A DNA stretch of 33,414 nt from Nitrososphaerota archaeon (lineage in GTDB: Archaea > Thermoproteota > Nitrososphaeria > Nitrososphaerales > Nitrosopumilaceae), in assembly GCA_005877205.1 (NCBI GenBank), contig VBPL01000031.1:1-33414 (forward strand), in the 5' to 3' direction. A model generated the notes under the pieces. It was not told the origin of the DNA. It worked only from the letters and a program-made list of their open reading frames with translations, and did no database searches. The translations under genes and the position numbers were made by a program. Below, in pieces: positions 22,044-28,012 of this stretch; within the stretch, counting starts at the first letter, position 1, and the number at the start of each line of letters is the position of its first letter.

Positions 22044-23120
22044 TACACGGGAACCATCTGAAACTATAGCAATCTTTTGCCTTTCGCCGTACGTCTTGAG
22101 AATATAGTCCATTGCTTTTTTCGTTCCTTCAAATGGGATCATTGCAAACTTATCTTTTGTGTAAAAGTGAGGTAAGATAGACACAATTCCTATTTTGAAT
22201 TTTTTTCCAATCTCAGTCAGAAACAAGAGATCTTCCATTCCATCAACATACTTTGCAGGACTTTTCAGTCTGTCCACACTCATTCTACCCTCAACATATT
22301 GCAGGATGGCTTCAGAACCCAAACCATTTTTACATTCGGCCAAGAGAATTACAAGACCTTCTTCTTTCACTGCGTTTGAGCAATTCCAAATCGCCGACAG
22401 TGATCTACTCAACGTTTCATTACTTGCTTCCTTTCCAGTACTGATTACAACTATTCTATGTTTGCCAATTTCATTTATTGCAATAGACGATAATGATTTG
22501 GAAGCAGATGCAGTGGATGATGGATGACCTGTTGAAATGTCAACAATTCCTGTCTGATTTGCAACAATCTCTATTGCAGATATATCAAAGCTGTCAGTGA
22601 ATTTTTTTGCAATCTCCATTGTTCTCAGTTCGTCACCGGGAAGGGGCAGATTTCCATTTCTTTTCTCATAAGCTTCTAACATACTTTCTTTTCCAAACCT
22701 TCGTAGTAGTTTAGTAGACAACGTATTGTATCCAAATAAACCGTCAAATTCCATTTCACCAACAAAAATTAGGTTACCATTAGAAAGCTGAGAGTTATCG
22801 AATTCAGATACTGATATAGACGGATCAGAAAAGACGTTTTTTGCCAGATGTATGTTCGATTTATCAACAAGAATTTTCGGTTTTGTCACTGATTTCTGGG
22901 CACATGTCTCAAGAAAGACTGAAATGACTTTCTGAACGGCTTTGGTATATTCCATAATAACGAGTTCAGTAGGTTTTGTCATGTCTAGAGTCACAAGCTT
23001 GGAAGCAATCTCAGAATCAGTCAAATTTGTGCCTCCAGGCGCTATTTGCTTCTCAAGGTTCTCTGCCTTTACGTCAAGGACAACATCTGTAGGACCATAG
23101 CTAAGCCAAATTTCTGGCAT
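22032..23120 (-). CDS. LarA-like protein (nickel-pincer racemase family), divergent
   Basis: The 362-residue protein resembles LarA/DUF2088 proteins in overall layout: a strand-rich N-terminus (MPEIWLSYGPTDVVLDV), a central Rossmann-like part, and the C-terminal block EEGLVILLAECKNGLGSEAI, which is close to the family's AEC-x-x-GxGSE segment. The catalytic G-T-H-R-P type motif and other His ligands of lactate racemase are not evident, so racemase activity is doubtful. It shares a 50-base divergent promoter region with pyrE. The family assignment is moderate; an unrelated function in this fold is possible. Confidence 0.5.
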   Translation of the reverse strand: MPEIWLSYGPTDVVLDVKAENLEKQIAPGGTNLTDSEIASKLVTLDMTKPTELVIMEYTKAVQKVISVFLETCAQKSVTKPKILVDKSNIHLAKNVFSDPSISVSEFDNSQLSNGNLIFVGEMEFDGLFGYNTLSTKLLRRFGKESMLEAYEKRNGNLPLPGDELRTMEIAKKFTDSFDISAIEIVANQTGIVDISTGHPSSTASASKSLSSIAINEIGKHRIVVISTGKEASNETLSRSLSAIWNCSNAVKEEGLVILLAECKNGLGSEAILQYVEGRMSVDRLKSPAKYVDGMEDLLFLTEIGKKFKIGIVSILPHFYTKDKFAMIPFEGTKKAMDYILKTYGERQKIAIVSDGSRVLLR

Positions 23121-23140
23121 ATAATACCCGATGGGACAGT

Positions 23141-23150
23141 TAAAATAAAT
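23141..23150. promoter_or_regulatory. shared TATA element between pyrE and the LarA-like gene
   Basis: TAAAATAAAT sits almost midway in the 50-base gap between start codons at 23120 (minus) and 23171 (plus), about 25 bases from each. A single bidirectional element could therefore direct leaderless transcripts both ways. Confidence 0.5.
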
Positions 23151-23170
23151 CTAGTTCAGTAAATTTTGCT

Positions 23171-23779
23171 GTGGATTTTGTCAAAGACTTTGCAATGTTT
23201 TTACAAGAAAGTGGAGCGATCAAGTTTGGCAATTTCAAACTCTCTAGCGGCAAAGACAGTGTATATTACATTGATCTAAGGTTAGTACCAAGTTTTCCCC
23301 ATCAATTCAGAAAGATGGTAAAAGCTCTTCAAAATTTAATATCAGAAAAAATCGGTTTAGATAGTTTTGACTGTATTGCATCAATACCAACATCCGGACT
23401 TGTAATAGCCTCTGCCTTGTCCATTGAAACGGTAAAACCTCTGATTTACATCAGACAGAAGCCAAAAGATTATGGCACAGGCAGCACTATAGAAGGTGAG
23501 GTCTCTGCCGGGTCGAGAATACTGCTTATTGATGATGTAGGTACTACCGGTCAATCTTTACTAAATGCTATAAAAGCTCTAAAAGAAGCAAAAACGACTG
23601 TTACTGCTGCGTTTGTCATATTAAATAGATTTGAGGGGGCAAGAGAGCTACTAGCCTCGCAGAACGTCAAGTTATATGAGTTGACTGATGTTCTAACAAT
23701 CTCGAATATCTTGTATGACGTAAAACTGCTTGATGAACAGACCTTTAGTCGCATTAAAAAACAAATGAGCCGAGTCTGA
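23171..23779 (+). CDS. pyrE: orotate phosphoribosyltransferase
   Basis: PyrE converts orotate and PRPP to OMP in pyrimidine synthesis. The 202-residue protein has the N-terminal substrate block FGNFKLSSGKDSVYYIDLR, the flexible-loop segment IYIRQKPKDYGTGSTIEG, and the PRPP-binding motif ILLIDDVGTTGQSL. The GTG start at 23171 is supported by the TATA element about 26 bases upstream. Confidence 0.95.
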   Translation: MDFVKDFAMFLQESGAIKFGNFKLSSGKDSVYYIDLRLVPSFPHQFRKMVKALQNLISEKIGLDSFDCIASIPTSGLVIASALSIETVKPLIYIRQKPKDYGTGSTIEGEVSAGSRILLIDDVGTTGQSLLNAIKALKEAKTTVTAAFVILNRFEGARELLASQNVKLYELTDVLTISNILYDVKLLDEQTFSRIKKQMSRV

Positions 23780-23799
23780 ATCTAAAGGGGCTTGCAGAG

Positions 23800-24363
23800 T
23801 TAGCTTTCGTAGATCATTAGCTCTTTTTCTTCAAGAAGTGTGTGTAGGTTGTGTACTGATCGATATACATCGGATTCCCTTTTTGCTCCAGTACATACAA
23901 GTTTTCCAGACGCAAATAGCAGGATAACGGTTTTGGGATCAAGCATCCTGTGTATTAGACCAGGGAATTGTTCCGGTTCGTACATGCTTCTTGGTAGGCT
24001 TCTTGCGGCTTGTTCTAGATGTATCTTTCCTCCAAGGCTAGCAGACGCTACCATGTTCTGTATGATTATTACGGCATCTTTTTTTATTTTGATTCCGCCT
24101 TTTCTTAGTTTTTGAACAACACTTCCAACTGCTTTAATTGCTTGTTCTTCTGATTTTGCGCCGGTACAAACCATCTTGCCAGAACTAAAAATCAATGTTG
24201 CAGTCTTCGGTGATTTTAATCTGAAGACTAGACCTGGAAATTGATCAGGATGATATTCAACATCCGGAAAGGTTTGTGTTATGACATTAAGATCAATTCT
24301 TTGATCAACCGAAGCCGAAGCCACAACATTTTCTATGCTGACGATGGGCTTTGTTTGAGTCAT
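23800..24363 (-). CDS. tbp: TATA-box binding protein (TBP)
   Basis: The 187-residue product consists of two direct repeats of about 90 residues. Repeat 1 has VASASVDQRIDLNVITQTFP, then PGLVFRLKSPKTATLIFSSG and KMVCTGAKSE. Repeat 2 has MVASASLGGKIHLEQAARSL, PGLIHRMLDPKTVILLFASG and KLVCTGAKRE. This saddle-shaped factor recognises TATA boxes and recruits TFB. Two TATA-like sequences lie directly upstream of its start, which suggests autoregulation. Confidence 0.97.
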   Translation of the reverse strand: MTQTKPIVSIENVVASASVDQRIDLNVITQTFPDVEYHPDQFPGLVFRLKSPKTATLIFSSGKMVCTGAKSEEQAIKAVGSVVQKLRKGGIKIKKDAVIIIQNMVASASLGGKIHLEQAARSLPRSMYEPEQFPGLIHRMLDPKTVILLFASGKLVCTGAKRESDVYRSVHNLHTLLEEKELMIYES

Positions 24364-24369
24364 TCTGGT

Positions 24370-24392
24370 CTTTATATATGTGCTTTATATAT
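24370..24392 (-). promoter_or_regulatory. tandem TATA boxes upstream of tbp
   Basis: The plus strand CTTTATATAT occurs at 24370-24379 and again at 24383-24392 (ATATATAAAG on the minus strand). The distal copy is centred about 25 bases before the ATG, at promoter spacing. The proximal copy is centred about 11 bases before it and would overlap the transcription start region. Confidence 0.7.
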
Positions 24393-24452
24393 ACTCTGTA
24401 ACATCTCTTGGTGATGTTCTTCGTGTCAAATTCATCAGATCTTTTGTAACAA

Positions 24453-24524
24453 TTTTGGCGGCTCAGACAAATGCCTTTACATCATTTTATCAGCCATAAC
24501 TCTGATTCCTCATTGCTGCCAAAC
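24453..24524 (-). ncRNA. C/D box small RNA with dual guides
   Basis: On the minus strand all four boxes are present with normal spacing: C box ATGAGGA (24513-24507), 13-nt guide ATCAGAGTTATGG, D' CTGA (24493-24490), 4-nt spacer TAAA, C' ATGATGT (24485-24479), 12-nt guide AAAGGCATTTGT and D CTGA (24466-24463). A terminal stem closes the RNA: GTTTGGCAGC before the C box (24524-24515) against GCCGCCAAAA after the D box, with two non-pairing positions (one A-C inside, one G-A at the end). A TATA box lies about 26 bases upstream. Such RNAs guide 2'-O-methylation of the target base opposite the fifth guide position from D or D'. I could not assign the rRNA targets. Confidence 0.8.
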
Positions 24525-24540
24525 CAAGATAGTTTACTGC

Positions 24541-24553
24541 ATATTTTAAAATT
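24541..24553 (-). promoter_or_regulatory. TATA box of the C/D box RNA
   Basis: ATATTTTAAAATT is centred near 24547, about 25 bases upstream of the first base of the terminal stem at 24524. It is a near-palindrome, so orientation rests on the RNA gene. Confidence 0.55.
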
Positions 24554-24676
24554 AGTATGTTAACTTGGATGTGTACCTGGATATGACCAAAAAACTGAAA
24601 ATTTCATCAATTGCTATTTGCAATCTTGTAATTATCCTCTTTGTATTCTTTCTACGTCCTTATTCTCCGCTTAGAA

Positions 24677-24690
24677 ACAAAAAAATTCAT
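24677..24690 (-). terminator. T-run terminator after the CAT tRNA
   Basis: On the minus strand ATGAATTTTTTTGTTTC follows the tRNA 3' end by a few bases. A run of seven T is a typical archaeal terminator; no hairpin is needed. Confidence 0.55.
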
Positions 24691-24692
24691 AG

Positions 24693-24766
24693 TGGGCCCA
24701 AAGGGCTTCGATCCCTTGGCTCACCGGTTATGAGCCGGTTACTCTACCAAGCTGAGTTATGGGCCC
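24693..24766 (-). tRNA. tRNA with anticodon CAT (elongator Met or Ile2)
   Basis: A complete 74-nt cloverleaf can be drawn on the minus strand: acceptor GGGCCCA/TGGGCCC with discriminator A, D arm ACTC-AGCTTGGTA-GAGT, anticodon arm ACCGG-CTCATAA-CCGGT, variable GAGCC and T arm AAGGG-ATCGAAG-CCCTT. CCA is not encoded. The three consecutive G-C pairs of an initiator anticodon stem and the A1-U72 pair are missing, so it is not the initiator. The GGGCCC acceptor and GGCTCATAACC loop fit tRNA-Ile2, in which C34 would be modified to agmatidine, at least as well as elongator Met. The T-loop has A54 where T is usual. Confidence 0.92.
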
Positions 24767-24788
24767 CACGGAAAAGCAATTTGTCACG

Positions 24789-24801
24789 CAGTATAAAATG
24801 G
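24789..24801 (-). promoter_or_regulatory. TATA box of the CAT tRNA
   Basis: The minus strand CCATTTTATACTG is centred about 29 bases upstream of the tRNA 5' end at 24766, inside the 42-base gap after the CADD-like gene. Confidence 0.5.
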
Positions 24802-24808
24802 TATAGAG

Positions 24809-25447
24809 CTAACAGTATGCCTCGCAACAGCTATCAAGTAAAAGATTTTGAGTAATCAGTGATTCATTAGCTGTTCGAACTAGATCTTCTTCTCGTGATG
24901 TAGCAATGCTCTCAAGAATTCTTCTCCAAAGTGCAGCGTGTCTTATGTCTGCCTCAGCATGGAGCCTAAAGTATTCTATCGAGTCATCATCTACTATACC
25001 ATAGAATTTCCTCAAACCATCGATCTTTGAGATGCTTATTTTTGGAATTTCCTGTTCTAAAGCATACATTGCCGCGGCGCCTTCTTCGAATGAATTCATT
25101 AAACTCGATAGGTTGGATATGGCATGGCCCGTTTTATCAAGACCTTTGTAGTTTTCAAGATATTTTTGAGAGACCCCAAGAGCCCCAGCGAATTTTATCC
25201 ATGGTCCTATGTGTTCGTATTCTTCTTGCTGGTTTGAGGCAATTTCACTTCTCAGATTATCCGGGCTATTTTCCATTATTGCCCCTATGAAAGAAGGAAC
25301 AGATTTGACTAGTTGAAAGTATTCTTTAGAGTAGCCATTAAGAGATTCGAGAGATAGCTTTCCTTCATTCCACATTATGTAAAATTTGTGTTTTAGCAAA
25401 CTTTGTTCTTCAATGATTCTATCAATTCTTTGGACAAGCGAATTCAT
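24809..25447 (-). CDS. CADD/PqqC-like diiron (heme-oxygenase-fold) protein
   Basis: From ATG 25447 the protein has 212 residues; longer readings would run over the tRNA-Glu gene. All-helical features of the PqqC/CADD group are clear: EEYEHIGPWIKFAGALG, the Glu helix AAAMYALEQEIPKISISKI followed by DGLRKFYG, and the ligand motif H-x3-D-x2-H in FRLHAEADIRHAALW. Chlamydial CADD and a Nitrosomonas relative supply p-aminobenzoate by an oxygen-dependent route, whereas PqqC makes PQQ; no pqq genes are seen here. A para-aminobenzoate-type or other oxidase role is inferred. A TATA element lies 26 bases upstream. Confidence 0.8.
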   Translation of the reverse strand: MNSLVQRIDRIIEEQSLLKHKFYIMWNEGKLSLESLNGYSKEYFQLVKSVPSFIGAIMENSPDNLRSEIASNQQEEYEHIGPWIKFAGALGVSQKYLENYKGLDKTGHAISNLSSLMNSFEEGAAAMYALEQEIPKISISKIDGLRKFYGIVDDDSIEYFRLHAEADIRHAALWRRILESIATSREEDLVRTANESLITQNLLLDSCCEAYC

Positions 25448-25467
25448 GCGAATTATGAAAGTAGGGC

Positions 25468-25480
25468 AATAAAAAAATCT
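25468..25480 (-). promoter_or_regulatory. TATA box of the CADD-like gene
   Basis: The minus strand GATTTTTTTATTG is centred about 26 bases upstream of ATG 25447. This spacing decides against longer readings of the gene. Confidence 0.5.
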
Positions 25481-25496
25481 TTTGAATTGCTTCAAA

Positions 25497-25507
25497 AGGA
25501 TTTTATG
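25497..25507 (+). promoter_or_regulatory. TATA box of tRNA-Glu
   Basis: AGGATTTTATG is centred about 29 bases upstream of the tRNA 5' end at 25532. Confidence 0.45.
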
Positions 25508-25531
25508 GATAAGAAACAGGATGCAGTGCGG

Positions 25532-25623
25532 GCTCCAGTGGTGTAGACCGGTCAAGCATATCGGCCTTTCAAGCCGGGGATCCCGGGTTCAAATTCTAAA
25601 CGATGAAAATCCCGGCTGGAGCA
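25532..25623 (+). tRNA. tRNA-Glu (TTC) with a 16-nt T-loop intron
   Basis: The cloverleaf has acceptor GCTCCAG/CTGGAGC with discriminator A, D arm GTGT...GCAT, anticodon arm TCGGC-CTTTCAA-GCCGG (anticodon TTC), variable GGATC and T stem CCGGG (25583-25587)/CCCGG (25611-25615). The T-loop TTCAAA|T is interrupted after position 59 by 16 bases (25594-25609). Removal restores a 76-nt tRNA with loop TTCAAAT. CCA is not encoded (A73 is followed by CCT). Confidence 0.93.
25594..25609 (+). other. tRNA-Glu intron at position 59/60 with BHB motif
   Basis: The pre-tRNA folds into an exact bulge-helix-bulge. The T stem CCGGG:CCCGG is the outer helix and UUCA (exon, 25588-25591):UGAA (intron, 25604-25607) is the 4-bp central helix. 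AAU bulges of three bases lie on each strand (25592-25594 and 25608-25610), with an inner UC:GA stem and loop UAAAC. Cutting after the second bulge base on each side releases UUCUAAACGAUGAAAA. This is a non-canonical intron position; most tRNA introns are at 37/38. Confidence 0.85.
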
Positions 25624-25673
25624 CCTACAAAAGCATTAATATTCTCATTGTTTACGCTCCTTAGTGCAAATTT

Positions 25674-26528
25674 TTGGATAGAAAGAATTTTGAGATAAAC
25701 CCTCTCATAAAAGACTATAGGAATTACATTGGCAGAATTGATACAGCACTTAAAGATGAATTAGAACTTTATTCAGCTTCAGAATTCTTTGAGCCGCTTC
25801 AGTATGCTCTTGAGGGCGGGAAGAGAATACGACCTTTAATTCTAATATTATCATCAGAAAGTGTCGGTAGTTGTGACGAAAATGCATACGCTGCAGCGTG
25901 TGCCGTAGAGCTATTACACACAGAATCTGTAATTCATGATGATATTATTGACAATGAAATTCTAAGAAGAAGAAAGGATCCCTTTCACATTAAGTATGGA
26001 TATAATACTAGTATAATTACAGGAGATTTTGTTCTTGGTTTAATCTTGAACATATCATCCCGCCTAGATAACCCAAGAATAGCTAGGGAGCTAGCAAATA
26101 CTGCTATGATGATGAGCGATGGTGAGATGATTGAAACTAGATTAGAGACAAGTGAGGATATCACCTTTGATGATTATCTCAAGGTTATCGAATACAAAAC
26201 CGCTACCGCATTCGAAGCAGCATCAAAGATAGGAGCAATACTAGGCGGTGGCACTGAAGAACAGATACTGGCACTTGCAGAATACGGCAAGAATATGGGA
26301 ATAGCATATCAAATTCGTGATGATTTGCAGGATTGGAATAATGAAGATAAGCTATTCAACATACTAATCAAGAAAAGTTCTGATCCACGTATTGTGTTTG
26401 ATCATATGGATATGCTTTTGAATAATTTTTCTAAGAAAGCAAAAACAGCACTTAAAAAAATTGATGATGATTCTGCTAGAAGGCGACTTGAAAGTCTTCT
26501 GGACTTAACTCTGCTTAGTGTATCGTAG
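25674..26528 (+). CDS. polyprenyl (geranylgeranyl/farnesyl) diphosphate synthase
   Basis: Trans-prenyltransferases condense IPP with allylic diphosphates to make the C15/C20 precursors of archaeal lipids. The 284-residue protein has FARM DDxxD in VIHDDIIDNEILRRR, the GGKR substrate motif (ALEGGKRIRPLIL), the KT pair in EYKTATAFEAAS, and the second Asp-rich motif QIRDDLQDW. The start is TTG at 25674, the first start-like codon in frame after the tRNA. The residue pattern before the FARM that sets chain length cannot be interpreted safely. The 3' end overlaps the nuoN stop by 14 bases on the opposite strand. Confidence 0.92.
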   Translation: MDRKNFEINPLIKDYRNYIGRIDTALKDELELYSASEFFEPLQYALEGGKRIRPLILILSSESVGSCDENAYAAACAVELLHTESVIHDDIIDNEILRRRKDPFHIKYGYNTSIITGDFVLGLILNISSRLDNPRIARELANTAMMMSDGEMIETRLETSEDITFDDYLKVIEYKTATAFEAASKIGAILGGGTEEQILALAEYGKNMGIAYQIRDDLQDWNNEDKLFNILIKKSSDPRIVFDHMDMLLNNFSKKAKTALKKIDDDSARRRLESLLDLTLLSVS

Positions 26529-28002
26529 CTACATTAGTTAATACTGGTACCGCAGATTTTGCAAATTCAATAATTGGATCAGGGTAAACTCCTATTCCAA
26601 CAATGAAGATTATTGAAAATATCATAACAGCAATTATCGATTTTGGTTCTTTCACTCTCTTCTCTGACTCACCTTCTTCAAAGTACATCTTTCGTATTAT
26701 CCAACCATAGTATGCAAGAGAAAGAGCACTGTTAAGAACTCCAGCGACAGCTAAATACGGAGCCCATGACATAGTGGAGCCTGCGTTTATTGCCGCTCCA
26801 AACAACATGAGCTTACTCCAGAATCCATTGAGCGGAGGAACTCCAGCAAGAGCCAGAAGAGATATCACCAAACCAAGTGAAGTAATAGGCATTCTTTTAC
26901 CGAGGCCTCTTATCTTGTCGATGTGTGAAACTGACAAGGTTGTAATTATTCCAGCCACTGCAATGAATGCAGAAGCTTTCATGACTGCATGATTTAGGAT
27001 ATGAAATAGCGAAGCTTGTATACCAATTTGTGAAAAGGGTGCGATGCTAAGACCAATCAGAATGTATCCAGCATGACCTATACTAGAATAAGCAAGCATC
27101 CTAGGAAGATTCTTTTGCATTATCGCAGCAAGATTTCCAACCGTCATAGTAACAATTGCAATAATGGCAAGAGCAAAAGACCAATTCAGGTCAAGTGCTA
27201 TCGCGCCCATTATTATGACTCTCAAGGCAGCTGCAAAGCCAGCTTTTTTTGTACCTGCTGCAAGTAGTGCCGATATGGTGGGAGGTGCCCCCTCATAGGT
27301 ATCAGGAAGCCACATGTGGAAAGGTACCAAACCTATTTTGAATCCAAAACCAGCTATGAACATGGCAACCGCTAAAAGTGCAAGTGGCATCATGTCAGGT
27401 CCAAGCTTTGAGAATCCAGTAATGACTTGCTCTATATTCGTAGAGTCAGTAAGACCATAAGCTATCGAAATTGCATAGATTATAATTCCTGAAGAAAGCG
27501 CACCAAATAGGAAATATTTCAGAGCTGCTTCATTGGATGATGGATCTTTTTTGATAAATCCAGCGAGAACATATGTAGGAATGCTCATGAGTTCCCAAGC
27601 AACAAATAACATTACCAGATCAGTTGAATATGCTATGAGTACCATTCCAATTGACGACAGAAGAATTAGAGAATAGTACACAGCTGGGTTAGCCTTACCG
27701 CGCATGTAGTTGAATGAACCGACTGTTGTCATTATTGCAACAATCAACATGGCAATTGCAAAGAAGGCACCAAATGTGTCATCGACAAGAACATTCTTTG
27801 AAAAAATTGCGGCGGGTGTAACGTGTTTAGAAAGTATTTGGTATCCTACAAATGCTATCGCCGCAATTAATGCCGCAAAAGCTATGCCACCGTAAAGTGA
27901 GGAACCTTTCTCTTTTCTTGCTACACTAACTACAGGAATAATTATTCCTACAGCTCCCAGTATCATAGTCAGGATTATTGGTGTTGAGGTAAAGTCTATC
28001 AT
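26515..28002 (-). CDS. nuoN: complex I-type subunit N (NuoN)
   Basis: This 495-residue antiporter-like membrane subunit has about 14 helices. Key charged residues of the proton channel are visible: Glu in FVAWELMSIPTYVL, Lys in GFGFKIGLVPFHMWLPD, and Lys in LLAAGTKKAGFAAALR. It is the last gene of the leftward Nuo cluster, 10 bases after nuoL, and has no further gene behind it in this direction. Confidence 0.95.
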   Translation of the reverse strand: MIDFTSTPIILTMILGAVGIIIPVVSVARKEKGSSLYGGIAFAALIAAIAFVGYQILSKHVTPAAIFSKNVLVDDTFGAFFAIAMLIVAIMTTVGSFNYMRGKANPAVYYSLILLSSIGMVLIAYSTDLVMLFVAWELMSIPTYVLAGFIKKDPSSNEAALKYFLFGALSSGIIIYAISIAYGLTDSTNIEQVITGFSKLGPDMMPLALLAVAMFIAGFGFKIGLVPFHMWLPDTYEGAPPTISALLAAGTKKAGFAAALRVIIMGAIALDLNWSFALAIIAIVTMTVGNLAAIMQKNLPRMLAYSSIGHAGYILIGLSIAPFSQIGIQASLFHILNHAVMKASAFIAVAGIITTLSVSHIDKIRGLGKRMPITSLGLVISLLALAGVPPLNGFWSKLMLFGAAINAGSTMSWAPYLAVAGVLNSALSLAYYGWIIRKMYFEEGESEKRVKEPKSIIAVMIFSIIFIVGIGVYPDPIIEFAKSAVPVLTNVATIH

Positions 28003-28012
28003 TTCTTATTTC

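Noticed and set aside
24565-24855. Open frame of 96 codons on the plus strand
   Set aside because: It runs through the antisense of the tRNA gene and into the CADD-like gene; only a generic hydrophobic start, no family pattern and no TATA spacing.
25448-25555. N-terminal extension of the CADD-like protein
   Set aside because: It would overlap the tRNA-Glu gene, and a TATA box lies inside it at the right distance for ATG 25447.
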